Positions 28,487 to 38,165 of a stretch of 64,000 nt of DNA are shown piece after piece (position 1 is the first letter of the stretch; every line of letters starts with the position of its first letter). The notes beneath the pieces were generated by a model. The model did no database searches and was not told the DNA's origin. It worked only from the letters and a program-made list of their open reading frames with translations. Source of the DNA: Mesorhizobium amorphae CCNWGS0123 (GTDB lineage Bacteria > Pseudomonadota > Alphaproteobacteria > Rhizobiales > Rhizobiaceae); NCBI RefSeq assembly GCF_001686985.1, contig NZ_CP015318.1:4400001-4464000 (forward strand), read 5' to 3'. The position numbers were made by a program, and so were the translations under genes.

Positions 28487-28945
28487 ATGTCGGCACTGGA
28501 ATTCCCGAAAGCTCCGTCAGACAAGAAAGCGCTGGAGGAAGGCACTGTCCTTTCGCCGCGCTTCGACGCCAGTGGCCTTGTCACTGTCGTCGTCACCGAT
28601 GCTGCCGACGGCATGCTGTTGATGGTCGCGCATATGAATGCCGAAGCGCTGGCGCTGACGCTGGAAACCGGCATCGCCCATTACTGGTCGCGTTCGCGCA
28701 ACGCGCTGTGGAAAAAGGGCGAGACCTCCGGCAATCTCCAGACCGTCGTCGAGATGCGCACCGATTGCGACCAGGATGCATTGTGGCTGCGCGTGAAAGT
28801 GTTGGGCCACGACGCAACTTGTCACACCGGCCGGCGTTCCTGCTTTTATCGGACGGTGGGGTTGAACGACGGCAAGGTGACGCTTGTCGACGACGGCAGC
28901 AAACCGCTGTTCGATACGGAACAAGCGTATCGGAAGCCTTTGTGA
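28487..28945 (+). CDS. hisI: Phosphoribosyl-AMP cyclohydrolase
   Basis: Opens the purine ring of phosphoribosyl-AMP in histidine synthesis; 152 residues. The start at 28487 ([10 protein letters not shown]) is preferred because the in-frame ATGs at 28424 and 28463 lie within the palindromic repeat. A purine-rich AAGAAGA precedes the chosen start. Metal ligands: Asp93-Cys94-Asp95 ([15 protein letters not shown]), and zinc cysteines C112 and C119 ([15 protein letters not shown]). It is a stand-alone HisI without the HisE domain, as usual in alphaproteobacteria. Confidence 0.96.
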   Translation: MSALEFPKAPSDKKALEEGTVLSPRFDASGLVTVVVTDAADGMLLMVAHMNAEALALTLETGIAHYWSRSRNALWKKGETSGNLQTVVEMRTDCDQDALWLRVKVLGHDATCHTGRRSCFYRTVGLNDGKVTLVDDGSKPLFDTEQAYRKPL

Positions 28946-29030
28946 ACCATTCAATATTCACAAACCACTCATATTCACTATTCTCGAACATCCTTGCTGT
29001 AGAAGGGATGTGGGACAAGGGGAGATTGTG

Positions 29031-30002
29031 ATGCTCGAATGGGCGTCATTGCGTAGCAGACCAGACGTTCGAGAGGCCAACGGCCCCTCCTCGTCGGGCG
29101 GCGCATCCGATACGAAGCCTGGCAAGAAAACAGGCATTTCATTGGCGCTCGGCGGTGGCTGCGCGCGCGGCTGGGCTCATATCGGCGTGCTGCGTGCGCT
29201 CGACGAGGCCGGCATCGAAGTGTCGATGATCGCCGGCACTTCGATCGGCGCCCTGGTCGGCGGCTGCTACCTTGCCGGCAAACTGGACGATCTCGAAGAA
29301 TTCGCCAGGAGCCTGACCAAGCGGCGCCTCTTCGGCCTTCTCGATCTCAATCTGCGCGGCAGCGGGCTGTTCGGCGGCATGAAGCTGGACGCCAGGCTGC
29401 GCGAGCACATGGCCGGCATCCGCTTCGAAGACCTGTCCAAGCCTTTCGTTTGCGTCACCTCGGAAATCCGCACCGGCCATGAGATCTGGCTGTCGAGCGG
29501 CTCGCTGATCACCGCCATGCGCGCTTCCTACGCGCTGCCCGGCGTGTTCGAGCCGGTAATCTGCAACGGCCGCGTCCTGGTCGACGGCGCGCTGGTCAAT
29601 CCGGTGCCGGTCTCGGTCTGCCGCGCCTACGAGCAGCCGCTGGTTGTCGCGGTCAACCTTCACTACGACCTGTTCGGCCGCGCCGCCGTCATCAAGCACA
29701 GCGCCGGTGAACTGGTCATCGAGAAGGACGCGCCAAGAGCCGGCCACATCGACGCCGAGCGCCAGTCGCACCAAACGCGGCTCGGCATCACCGGCGTCAT
29801 GGTCGAAGCCTTCAACATCATCCAGGATCGCATTTCGCGCGCGAGGCTGGCGGGCGACCCGCCCGACATGTCGCTGCAACCCAAACTCAGCCATATCGGC
29901 CTGACCGAGTTCCATCGCGCCGACGAAGCGATCCGCCTCGGCTATCAGGCAACGATGGCGCAGATCGGCGAACTCGCCCGGCTGCAGACGGTTCTCGCCT
30001 AA
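29031..30002 (+). CDS. Patatin-like phospholipase
   Basis: A 323-residue patatin-family lipid acyl hydrolase. Start at 29031 (MLEWASLRSR) follows AAGGGGAG. The oxyanion loop is GGGCARGWAHIGVL, the nucleophile serine is in AGTSIGALVGG, and the catalytic Asp is in VDGALVNPVPV. The middle carries the RssA/NTE-type block MRASYALPGVFEPV. There is no signal peptide; it probably acts at the inner face of the membrane or is secreted by another route. The first 35 residues are low-complexity. It converges with recJ, 18 bp apart. Confidence 0.9.
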   Translation: MLEWASLRSRPDVREANGPSSSGGASDTKPGKKTGISLALGGGCARGWAHIGVLRALDEAGIEVSMIAGTSIGALVGGCYLAGKLDDLEEFARSLTKRRLFGLLDLNLRGSGLFGGMKLDARLREHMAGIRFEDLSKPFVCVTSEIRTGHEIWLSSGSLITAMRASYALPGVFEPVICNGRVLVDGALVNPVPVSVCRAYEQPLVVAVNLHYDLFGRAAVIKHSAGELVIEKDAPRAGHIDAERQSHQTRLGITGVMVEAFNIIQDRISRARLAGDPPDMSLQPKLSHIGLTEFHRADEAIRLGYQATMAQIGELARLQTVLA

Positions 30003-30020
30003 CCCACGATCAAACAGATT

Positions 30021-31805
30021 TCAGGCAATCGCCGCGTCGGTGATGCGGAACTGCACCGTGCGATTGCCGTTCCAGTAATTGCCCGACAGCGAACCGGCGA
30101 CATGCACCGTCTTGCCCCGGTTCTTGAACAGGAATTCGCCAAGCGCCGTATCGACGGCGCGAAACGCGATCGCCTGGATGCGACCGCCGCTTTGCGACTG
30201 CAGCTCGGCGCGGATGTGGTTGGTTCCGACCGGCCGCGCATCCGCCAGCTTGTGGCGCGGCAGAGCGAAGACCGGCGCGACATGGCCGGCGCCGAATGGC
30301 CCGGCCTTTTCCAGGGCATCGAGCAGGCTGAGCGTCGCGCCCTCGGCGGCCAGCGCACCGTCGATGGCCAGGCTCTCCTCGTCCTGCAGCCGGAACACTT
30401 CGGCCGCCGCCCGCTCCTCGAAGAAGGCCCTCAACGCCCCGAGTTTTGCCCGCTCGACCGTGATGCCGGCCGCCATGCCGTGGCCGCCGCCCTTGACGAT
30501 CAGCCCGGCATCTGCCGCCTCGCGCACCAGCCGTCCGAGATCGAAGCCGGACACCGAGCGTCCCGAGCCGGTGCCGACGCCATTGGCGTTGAAGGCAATG
30601 GCAAAGGCCGGCCGCCGTGCGTGGTCCTTGAGCCGCGAGGCGAGCAGGCCGACGATACCCGGATGCCAGGTGGTGCTGGCGGTGACGACGACGGCCGGGC
30701 CATTGCCGCCGGCAAGCTCGGCATCGGCTTCGGCGCGCGCCTGCGCAAGCATCTCCAGTTCCATCTGCTGGCGTTCCTGATTGAGCCGGTCGAGCGTCTC
30801 GGCAATCGTGTTGGCCTCGACCGGATCGTCGGTGGCGAGCAGCCGGCTGCCGAGGGCGGCGTCGCCGATGCGCCCGCCGGCATTGATGCGCGGCCCGATC
30901 AGATAGGCAAGATGAAAGGTGCTGATCGGCTCGCCGATGCGCGACACCCGCGCAAGGGCGGCCAGCCCCTCGTTCTTCTGTTGGCGCGCCACCTGCAGCC
31001 CCTTGACCACGAAGGCGCGGTTGACGCCGGTCAGCGGCACCACATCGCAAACGGTGGCCAGCGCCACCAGGTCGAGCAGCGAAAGCAGATCCGGTGACGT
31101 GGCATCCGGCAAGCGGCCGCGCAGGATCCTGGCCGTCTGCACCAGGGTGAGAAAAACGACGCCGGCCGCGCAAAGATGGCCCTGCCCGGAAAGATCGTCC
31201 TCGCGATTGGGATTGACCACCGCATCGGCTGCCGGCAGCGGACCGCCGACCTGATGGTGGTCGAGCACCACGACATCGGCGCCGGCCTCTCTCGCCGCGT
31301 CGATGGAGACGGCACTGTTGGTGCCGCAATCGACAGTGACGATCAGGGTCGCTCCGCGCGAGATGAGGTCGCGCATGGCCTCCGGATTGGGGCCGTAACC
31401 TTCGAAGATGCGGTCGGGTATGTAGATTTCGGACGGCACCGAGAAATGCCCGAGAAAGCGCTTGAGCAGCGCCGACGACGCGGCTCCGTCGACATCGTAG
31501 TCGCCGAAGATCGCCACCTTTTCCTTGGCGATTATGGCCCCGGCGATGCGGGCCGCGGCCTTCCCCATGTCGGTCAGCGATGCCGGATCCGGCAACAGAT
31601 CGCGGATCGTCGGATCGAGGAAGCGCTCGGTCTGCTCGGCGGTCACGCCGCGCCCGGCAAGCACCCGCGCGACGATATCCGGCACGCCGTAGCCTTGCGC
31701 TATGGCAAGTGCGGTCATGTCCTGCCGCTCGGTCAGCCGGTGTTCCCAGGAGACACCGGTGGCCGACTGCCTTACGTCGAGGAAAAGCCTCTTCTCGCCC
31801 GTCAT
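30021..31805 (-). CDS. recJ: Single-stranded-DNA-specific exonuclease RecJ
   Basis: A 5'-3' exonuclease on single-stranded DNA used in recombination and mismatch repair; about 594 residues. The ATG at 31805 (MTGEKRLFLD) is preferred over a GTG at 31838. DHH-family motifs: AIFGDYDVDGAASSALL, VTVDCGTNS, and VVVLDHHQVGG. The DHHA1 domain contains VKGGGHGMAAG. The C-terminal OB fold (SGGRIQAIAFRAVDTALGE) is present, so it is full length. It ends a minus-strand series after glpX, 66 bp apart, matching a gene order common in rhizobia. Confidence 0.96.
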   Translation of the reverse strand: MTGEKRLFLDVRQSATGVSWEHRLTERQDMTALAIAQGYGVPDIVARVLAGRGVTAEQTERFLDPTIRDLLPDPASLTDMGKAAARIAGAIIAKEKVAIFGDYDVDGAASSALLKRFLGHFSVPSEIYIPDRIFEGYGPNPEAMRDLISRGATLIVTVDCGTNSAVSIDAAREAGADVVVLDHHQVGGPLPAADAVVNPNREDDLSGQGHLCAAGVVFLTLVQTARILRGRLPDATSPDLLSLLDLVALATVCDVVPLTGVNRAFVVKGLQVARQQKNEGLAALARVSRIGEPISTFHLAYLIGPRINAGGRIGDAALGSRLLATDDPVEANTIAETLDRLNQERQQMELEMLAQARAEADAELAGGNGPAVVVTASTTWHPGIVGLLASRLKDHARRPAFAIAFNANGVGTGSGRSVSGFDLGRLVREAADAGLIVKGGGHGMAAGITVERAKLGALRAFFEERAAAEVFRLQDEESLAIDGALAAEGATLSLLDALEKAGPFGAGHVAPVFALPRHKLADARPVGTNHIRAELQSQSGGRIQAIAFRAVDTALGEFLFKNRGKTVHVAGSLSGNYWNGNRTVQFRITDAAIA

Positions 31806-31871
31806 ATGACGTGCCGCCCGCCTATTGCCATCTGTCACGACATCAATAGGCGACGGCTAAGCAGGAAGGAA

Positions 31872-32855
31872 TCAAAACTTTTCCAGATCCTGATGGCGTG
31901 CCTTGATCTCGCGCACGGTGCGCGACGACGAGCGCAGCACGATGGTGTGCGTGGTGATGTAGGTGGGCCCGAACTTGACGCCGTCCAGCATGTTGCCGTC
32001 GGTGACGCCGGTTGCCGCAAACAGCACGTCGCCGCGCGCCATGTCCTGGGCGCGGTAGATCCGCTTTGGGTCGGCGATGCCCATCTTGGCCGCGCGCGCC
32101 ACCTTTTCCGGCGTGTCGAGGATCAGCCGGCCCTGCATCTGGCCGCCGGTGCAGCGCAACGCGGCCGCCGCCAGCACACCTTCCGGTGCGCCGCCGGTGC
32201 CGAGATAGATGTCGATGCCGGTCTCTTCCGGATCGGTGGTGTGGATGACCCCGGCGACATCGCCGTCGCCGATCAGCCGGATCGCCGCGCCCGTCGCCCG
32301 CACCGCCTCGATCAGTCTGCCGTGGCGCGGCCGGTCGAGGATGCAGGCGGTGATCTCGGACACCGCAACACCCTTGGCCCTGGCGAGGCTCGCGATGTTT
32401 TCGGCCGGCGAGGCGTCGATGCCGATGACGCCTTCGGCATAGCCCGGGCCGATGGCGATCTTGTCCATATAGACGTCGGGCGCGAACAATAGGCTGCCCT
32501 TTTCCGCAATCGCGATGACGGCAAGCGCGTTGGGCAGGTTCTTGGCGCAGATCGTCGTGCCTTCCAGCGGATCGAGCGCGATATCGACCGCCGGTCCTTT
32601 GCCGGTGCCGACTTCCTCGCCGATATAGAGCATCGGCGCCTCGTCGCGCTCGCCCTCGCCGATCACCACTGTGCCCTTGATGGCGAGCCGGTTGAGCTCC
32701 TCACGCATGGCGTCGACCGCGACCTGGTCGGCGGCCTTCTCGTCGCCGCGTCCGCGCAGCCTGGCGGCGGCGACAGCGGCCCGTTCGGTGACGCGCACCA
32801 GTTCCATGGTGAGTATCCGGTCGAGACCGGCGACAATGTTCTGGGCCATATTCAT
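31872..32855 (-). CDS. glpX: Class II fructose-1,6-bisphosphatase GlpX
   Basis: Hydrolyses fructose 1,6-bisphosphate in gluconeogenesis; 327 residues. Family blocks: GEGERDEAPMLYIGEEVG (metal-binding acids), DIALDPLEGTTICAKN, EITACILDRPRHG, and TGGAPEGVLAAAALRC. The second codon but one is also ATG, so the start may be two residues later. The 144 bp upstream, to the hom stop, is AT-rich and is the likely promoter region. In rhizobia growing on dicarboxylates this step is essential for sugar synthesis. Confidence 0.95.
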   Translation of the reverse strand: MNMAQNIVAGLDRILTMELVRVTERAAVAAARLRGRGDEKAADQVAVDAMREELNRLAIKGTVVIGEGERDEAPMLYIGEEVGTGKGPAVDIALDPLEGTTICAKNLPNALAVIAIAEKGSLLFAPDVYMDKIAIGPGYAEGVIGIDASPAENIASLARAKGVAVSEITACILDRPRHGRLIEAVRATGAAIRLIGDGDVAGVIHTTDPEETGIDIYLGTGGAPEGVLAAAALRCTGGQMQGRLILDTPEKVARAAKMGIADPKRIYRAQDMARGDVLFAATGVTDGNMLDGVKFGPTYITTHTIVLRSSSRTVREIKARHQDLEKF

Positions 32856-32999
32856 CGATGGGAAATCCTCATTGGCATGCCGCCTCCGCCAAGGGGCCCG
32901 CTTCTTGTGTCAAAGCTCCATGACAACGGCAAGACTTGCCACGTCAATTTTTCGATATCGTAGCAATATCAATCGATTAAAGGCGAAATATGATTGAAT

Positions 33000-34313
33000 T
33001 TATCCGGCGCGTTCGATGCGGATGACCTGCGGCTTGTCGGTCAGATGGCCGTCCTTGGTGATGCCGTCGACGGCCTTGCGCACCGCCGCTTCTGTCGTCT
33101 CATGAGTGACCAGGATGACGGTCTTCTGCGCGTCCGTTTCCGGGCCGGAGGCGTGCTGGACAATCGATTCCAGCGAGATATCATTGTCGGCCATGCGCTT
33201 GGCGATCGCGGCAAAGACGCCGATGCGGTCATGCACCGTCAGCCGGATGAAATAGCCGCCGGCATGACTGCGCATCTGCGCTTTCTTGTAGGGCTTCAAT
33301 TCCTTGGCCGGGCGGCCGAAGACCGGACCGTGCTGGAAGCCCGGCCGGCTCTTGGCGATGTCGGCAATATCGCCGATGACGGCCGACGCCGTGGCGTTGC
33401 CGCCGGCGCCGGGGCCGGAGAGCAGGAGTTCGCCCAGAATGTCGGTCTCGATTGCCACCGCATTGGTGACGCCATGCACCTGCGCGATGACCGAGGCGGT
33501 CGGCACCATGGTCGGATGCACGCGCTGCTCGATGCCGCTGTCGGTGCGCTGTGCGACGCCCAACAGCTTGATGCGGTAGCCGAGGTCTCCGGCGGCGCGG
33601 ATGTCGGCCTGGCTGATGTTGGAGATGCCTTCCATGTAGATGTCGTTGGCGGCGATTTTCGTACCGAAGGCAAGGCTGGTCAGTATCGACAGCTTGTGCG
33701 CCGTGTCATGGCCTTCGATGTCGAAGGTCGGATCGGCCTCGGCATAGCCGAGGCGCTGCGCATCCTTCAGGCAGGCGTCGAAGGAAATGCCCTCGGCCTC
33801 CATGCGGGTCAGGATGTAGTTGCAGGTGCCGTTGAGGATGCCGAAGACGCGGGTGACGGAATTGCCGGCCATCGCCTCGCGCATCGTCTTGATGACCGGG
33901 ATGCCGCCGGCCACCGCCGCCTCGTAGTTGAGCAGCACACCCTTCTTCTCGGCGATCTCGGCAAGCTGCACGCCGTGCTTGGCCAGCAGCGCCTTGTTGG
34001 CGGTCACCACATGGCGGCCGGCCCCCAGTGCCGCCTTCACGGACGCGAGCGCGGGCCCCTCGTCGCCGCCGATCAGTTCGACGAAGACATCGATATCGGC
34101 CTTCTCAGCCATCTTCACGGCGTCGTCGAACCAAGTCGCCGAACCAAGGTCGACACCGCGGTCGCGTTTCGGATCGCGGGCGGAGACAGCAGTAACGACG
34201 ATGTCGCGGCCGCACTGGCGGGTCAGTTCCGCTGCCTTGTCGCCGAGCACGCGCGCCACCGAGGCGCCGACGGTGCCGAGACCGGCAATTCCAACACGCA
34301 ACGCTTCAGCCAT
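33000..34313 (-). CDS. hom: Homoserine dehydrogenase
   Basis: Reduces aspartate semialdehyde to homoserine on the way to threonine and methionine; 437 residues. The nucleotide-binding GLGTVG is at residues 11-16. The catalytic domain includes GILNGTCNYILTRM and the LGYAEADPTFDIEGHD signature. A C-terminal ACT domain (about 350-430, YFIRLTVHDRIGVFAAIAKR) is the site of threonine feedback in the family. It starts 46 bp after the aminotransferase gene on the same strand, probably co-transcribed. Confidence 0.97.
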   Translation of the reverse strand: MAEALRVGIAGLGTVGASVARVLGDKAAELTRQCGRDIVVTAVSARDPKRDRGVDLGSATWFDDAVKMAEKADIDVFVELIGGDEGPALASVKAALGAGRHVVTANKALLAKHGVQLAEIAEKKGVLLNYEAAVAGGIPVIKTMREAMAGNSVTRVFGILNGTCNYILTRMEAEGISFDACLKDAQRLGYAEADPTFDIEGHDTAHKLSILTSLAFGTKIAANDIYMEGISNISQADIRAAGDLGYRIKLLGVAQRTDSGIEQRVHPTMVPTASVIAQVHGVTNAVAIETDILGELLLSGPGAGGNATASAVIGDIADIAKSRPGFQHGPVFGRPAKELKPYKKAQMRSHAGGYFIRLTVHDRIGVFAAIAKRMADNDISLESIVQHASGPETDAQKTVILVTHETTEAAVRKAVDGITKDGHLTDKPQVIRIERAG

Positions 34314-34359
34314 GTCCGGCGACGCCCCTCAAAATTCGTTTCGATGATGTCAGGCAAAC

Positions 34360-35592
34360 TCAGCGGTGCGCGGAGAGCGGCACCACATTGTTGGGCTGCT
34401 TGGCGCTGGACGCCAGGAAGCGCTTGATGTTGCGGGCAGCCTGCCGGATCCGGTGCTCGTTCTCGACCAGCGCGATGCGCACATGATCGTCGCCATGCTC
34501 GCCGAAGCCGACGCCCGGCGCCACCGCCACGTCGGCGTGCTCGATGAGCAGCTTCGAGAATTCGAGCGAGCCGAGATGGCGGAACGGTTCCGGGATCGGC
34601 GCCCAGGCGAACATCGAGGCCGCCGGCGCCGGGATGGTCCAGCCGGCGCGGGTGAAGGCGTCCACCATCACGTCGCGGCGCTTGTGGTAGACCTCGCGCA
34701 CTTCGGCGATATCGGCGCCGTCGCCGTTCAGCGCATGCGCCGCAGCCACCTGGATCGGCGTGAAGGCGCCGTAGTCGAGATAGGATTTGACGCGCGTCAG
34801 CGCGGAGATCAGCCGCTCGTTGCCGACGGCGAAGCCCATGCGCCAGCCGGGCATGGAAAACGTCTTCGACATCGAGGTGAACTCGACGCAGACATCGATG
34901 GCGCCCGGAACCTGCAGCACCGAAGGCGGCGGGTTGCCGTCGAAATAGATCTCCGAATAGGCAAGGTCGGACAAGATGATGATGTCGTTCTTCTTGGCGA
35001 AGGCGACCACGTCCTTGTAGAAGTCGAGCGAGGCGACCAGCGCCGTCGGGTTCGACGGATAGTTGAGGATCAGCGCCAGCGGCTTCGGGATCGAATGGCG
35101 GATGCCTCGCTCGACCGCCGGAATGAAGCCGTCGTCGGGCTCGACCTGCAGCGAGCGGATGACGCCGCCCGACATGATGAAGCCGAAGGCATGGATCGGA
35201 TAGGTCGGGTTCGGGCAAAGGACCACGTCGCCGGGCGCGGTGATCGCCTGCGCCATGTTGGCGAAGCCTTCCTTGGAGCCCAGCGTCGCCACCACCTGCG
35301 TGTCCGCGTTGAGCTTCACCCCGAAGCGGCGCTGATAGTAGGCGGCCTGGGCGCGGCGCAGCCCCGGAATGCCGCGCGACGACGAATAGCGATGCGTGCG
35401 CGGATCGCGCACCACTTCGCACAATTTGTCGACGATGGCCTTCGGCGTCGGCAGGTCCGGATTGCCCATGCCAAGGTCGATGATGTCGGCGCCGCGCGAG
35501 CGGGCGCTGGCCTTCAGCCGATTGACCTGCTCGAAAACATAAGGCGGAAGCCGGCGGACCTTGTGAAATTCTTCCATGTCAGTTCCAGACAT
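34360..35592 (-). CDS. AlaC-like PLP-dependent aminotransferase
   Basis: A class I/II aminotransferase of 410 residues, similar to alanine aminotransferase AlaC and to LL-diaminopimelate-aminotransferase-like proteins. The Schiff-base lysine is K243 in TSMSKTFSMPGWRMGF. NYPSNPTA and the final arginine region DDHVRIALVENEHR are typical. It sits immediately upstream of hom, an arrangement conserved in rhizobia, which suggests a role in aspartate-family or alanine/glutamate metabolism. Often annotated as aspartate aminotransferase; the substrate cannot be settled from sequence alone. Confidence 0.92.
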   Translation of the reverse strand: MSGTDMEEFHKVRRLPPYVFEQVNRLKASARSRGADIIDLGMGNPDLPTPKAIVDKLCEVVRDPRTHRYSSSRGIPGLRRAQAAYYQRRFGVKLNADTQVVATLGSKEGFANMAQAITAPGDVVLCPNPTYPIHAFGFIMSGGVIRSLQVEPDDGFIPAVERGIRHSIPKPLALILNYPSNPTALVASLDFYKDVVAFAKKNDIIILSDLAYSEIYFDGNPPPSVLQVPGAIDVCVEFTSMSKTFSMPGWRMGFAVGNERLISALTRVKSYLDYGAFTPIQVAAAHALNGDGADIAEVREVYHKRRDVMVDAFTRAGWTIPAPAASMFAWAPIPEPFRHLGSLEFSKLLIEHADVAVAPGVGFGEHGDDHVRIALVENEHRIRQAARNIKRFLASSAKQPNNVVPLSAHR

Positions 35593-35637
35593 TTAAACGT
35601 GTTTGGCAAAGAGACGCTTTCGGCGCGCGATATAGCC

Positions 35638-36045
35638 CTAATTGCAGGTAGGGTCGAGGGCGGGATCGCATTTGGTCTCGATCTGCTTCAGCGTATCGTC
35701 GCCATGGGTCTTCGCCAGCGAGTTCAGCGCCGCCGGATTGCTCCCACCGGTGCCGCCGCTCTTGCCGAGCTGCGCCTGCTGGTCGCCCTTCAATTGGGCA
35801 AGCTTGGCCTTGGTCTCCTCAGGCGTGAGCTGCTTGGCGGCCACCTGCGGCGGGATGTTGAGGTTCGGATAGGAGCCGGTGTCCTTCGGGCCGTCGGTGG
35901 TTGCGACCGGCGTCGTGTTGCCGGTGTTGCTGCTGGCACAGCCGCCGCCCGCAAGCAGGGTGCCCCCCAGCAAGGCCATCGCGGCAGCGATGCGGCAAAT
36001 ACCAACAGCGCTCGAAAAAACGGTCTCGCCGACATTAATCGTCAT
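35638..36045 (-). CDS. Small lipoprotein of unknown function
   Basis: A 135-residue protein with a signal peptide and lipobox LAGGGC (Cys near residue 36). A Thr/Asn/Gly-rich linker follows, then a charged helix KQLTPEETKAKLAQLKGDQQ. Near the C terminus are two cysteines, in ETKCDPALDPTCN, which may form a disulfide. AGGAAAAC precedes ATG 36045. I do not recognise a named family. It diverges from phaC across 97 bp and lies 45 bp upstream of the aminotransferase on the same strand. Confidence 0.7.
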   Translation of the reverse strand: MTINVGETVFSSAVGICRIAAAMALLGGTLLAGGGCASSNTGNTTPVATTDGPKDTGSYPNLNIPPQVAAKQLTPEETKAKLAQLKGDQQAQLGKSGGTGGSNPAALNSLAKTHGDDTLKQIETKCDPALDPTCN

Positions 36046-36142
36046 ATTGTTTTCCTGGCAGCCGGGTTAGAGCGTGTTGGACCCGGCCGAATGTCCCATG
36101 ATACTATGTCAAGAAAACGCTCCGGGAGGAACCCCGAGAACC

Positions 36143-37978
36143 ATGTCCAAGACACCCGATTCGGGCAAAGCGGAAGATGGCGGACCTTCGACCGTCGAGC
36201 AATATCTGGTAAAGGACCCGGAACGCTTCGCGCTGAACATGGCGCGCATGGTCGAGCAGGCCGGCAAGGCCGCCTCCGCCTGGGCCGAGCCGCGCGAGAA
36301 GGGCGAGGTGCGCGATCACGTAGCCGAACCCGTGGTCGACATGGTCAAGACTTTCTCCAAGCTCAGCGAATACTGGCTTGCCGACCCGCAGCGTGCGCTG
36401 GAGGCGCAGACGCGGCTGTTCGCCGGCTACATGACCGTCTGGGCAAATGCCATCCAGCGCGTCAGCCCCAACGCCGAAGCACCTGACGACGCGGTCAAGC
36501 CGGAGCGCGGCGACAAGCGCTTCCAGGATCCCGAATGGGGCCGCAACGCCTTCTTCGATTTCCTCAAGCAGGCCTATCTCGTCACCTCGCGCTGGGCTGC
36601 CGACCTTGTCGAGCATGCCGAGGGGCTGGACGAGCACACCCGCCATAAGGCCAGTTTCTACGTCAAGCAGGTGTCCAATGCGATTTCGCCGTCGAACTTC
36701 ATCCTGACCAATCCGGAGCTGTTTCGCGAAACGGTCGCCTCCAACGGCGAGAACCTGGTGCGCGGCATGAAGATGCTGGCCGAGGACATCGCCGCCGGCA
36801 AGGGCGACCTGAAGCTCAGGCAGGCCGACTATTCGCCCTTCGAGATCGGCAAGAACGTAGCCACAACGCCCGGCAAGGTGGTCGGCCGCAGCGATGTCGC
36901 CGAGATCATCCAGTACGATCCGGCGACCGAGACCGTGCTCAAGCGTCCCCTGCTGATCTGCCCGCCCTGGATCAACAAGTACTACATCCTCGATCTCAAC
37001 CCGCAGAAATCCTTCATCCGCTGGGCGGTCGAGCAGGGCCACACGGTCTTCGTCATCTCATGGATCAATCCGGACGAGCGCCACGGCACCAAGAGCTGGG
37101 AGGCCTATATCCGCGAGGGCCTGCAATACGGCCTCGACATGGTCGAGAAGGCCACTGGCGAAAGGGACGTCAACGCCATCGGCTACTGCGTCGGCGGCAC
37201 GCTGCTGGCGGCGGCATTGGCGCTGCTGGCGCAAGAGGGCGACGACCGCATCAAATCGGCCACCTTCTTCACCACTCAGGTCGATTTCACCTATGCCGGC
37301 GACTTGAAAGTCTTCGTTGACGAAGACCAGGTCGCGGCCGTCGAGAAGTCGATGAACGAGAAGGGCTACCTCGACGGCACCAAGATGGCGACAGCCTTCA
37401 ACATGCTGCGCTCGGGCGACTTGATCTGGCCCTATGTCGTCAACAACTACATGCGCGGCAAGGATCCCCTGCCCTTCGACCTGCTCTACTGGAACGCCGA
37501 TTCCACCCGCATGGCCGCCGCCAACCATTCCTTCTATCTGCGCAACTGCTACCTCGAGAACAATCTCTCGAAAGGCACGATGGAACTTGCCGGCCGCACT
37601 GTGTCGCTCGCCGACATCACCATTCCGGTCTACAACCTCGCCTCCAAGGAAGACCACATTGCACCGGCGCTTTCGGTGTTCCTCGGGTCGAAGTATTTCG
37701 GCGGCCCGGTCGAGTATGTGATGGCCGGCTCCGGCCACATCGCCGGCGTCGTCAACCCGCCGGCTTCGATGAAGTACCAGTACTGGACCGGCGGCAAGCC
37801 GGTGGGCGACTTTGGTCAGTGGTTCGCTTCGGCGATGGAGCATCCCGGCTCCTGGTGGACGCACTGGCAGCGCTGGATCGAGACCCAGGACAACACCCGC
37901 GTTGCAGCCCGCAAACCGGGCAAGCGTATGAAAACTTTGGGCGATGCGCCGGGCACCTATGTCAAGGTGCGTGTGTAA
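36143..37978 (+). CDS. phaC: Class I poly(3-hydroxyalkanoate) synthase
   Basis: Polymerises (R)-3-hydroxyacyl-CoA into PHB/PHA granules; 611 residues, typical of class I. Start at 36143 (MSKTPDSGK) has GGGAGG upstream. The PhaC N-terminal domain is at about 70-240. The lipase-like box is GYCVGG with the catalytic cysteine C349, and the rest of the triad is D504 (SKEDHIAP) and H532 (GSGHIAGVVNPP). phaA/phaB and a depolymerase are not in the window. An 8-bp inverted repeat (37999-38006/38032-38039) lies after the stop, without a T tract. Confidence 0.97.
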   Translation: MSKTPDSGKAEDGGPSTVEQYLVKDPERFALNMARMVEQAGKAASAWAEPREKGEVRDHVAEPVVDMVKTFSKLSEYWLADPQRALEAQTRLFAGYMTVWANAIQRVSPNAEAPDDAVKPERGDKRFQDPEWGRNAFFDFLKQAYLVTSRWAADLVEHAEGLDEHTRHKASFYVKQVSNAISPSNFILTNPELFRETVASNGENLVRGMKMLAEDIAAGKGDLKLRQADYSPFEIGKNVATTPGKVVGRSDVAEIIQYDPATETVLKRPLLICPPWINKYYILDLNPQKSFIRWAVEQGHTVFVISWINPDERHGTKSWEAYIREGLQYGLDMVEKATGERDVNAIGYCVGGTLLAAALALLAQEGDDRIKSATFFTTQVDFTYAGDLKVFVDEDQVAAVEKSMNEKGYLDGTKMATAFNMLRSGDLIWPYVVNNYMRGKDPLPFDLLYWNADSTRMAAANHSFYLRNCYLENNLSKGTMELAGRTVSLADITIPVYNLASKEDHIAPALSVFLGSKYFGGPVEYVMAGSGHIAGVVNPPASMKYQYWTGGKPVGDFGQWFASAMEHPGSWWTHWQRWIETQDNTRVAARKPGKRMKTLGDAPGTYVKVRV

Positions 37979-38165
37979 CAGACTGTAATGTCTGGTGAGT
38001 TGACGATTTGGCAAAACAGGCCGAAATGGTGTCGTCAACCATCCGGCGGCCTCAATTCGCCTTCTACAAACGAATAAATCCGAGGCTTGCAGATTTGACA
38101 CAGGTCCCGTTTCCGGTTGGGGAACAAGGGGGCATTGCGATGGAGCGCGAGGCGCCGAGTCGACG

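Noticed and set aside
37999-38039. Intrinsic terminator after phaC
   Set aside because: Arms are only 8 bp with a 25-nt loop and no T tract follows.
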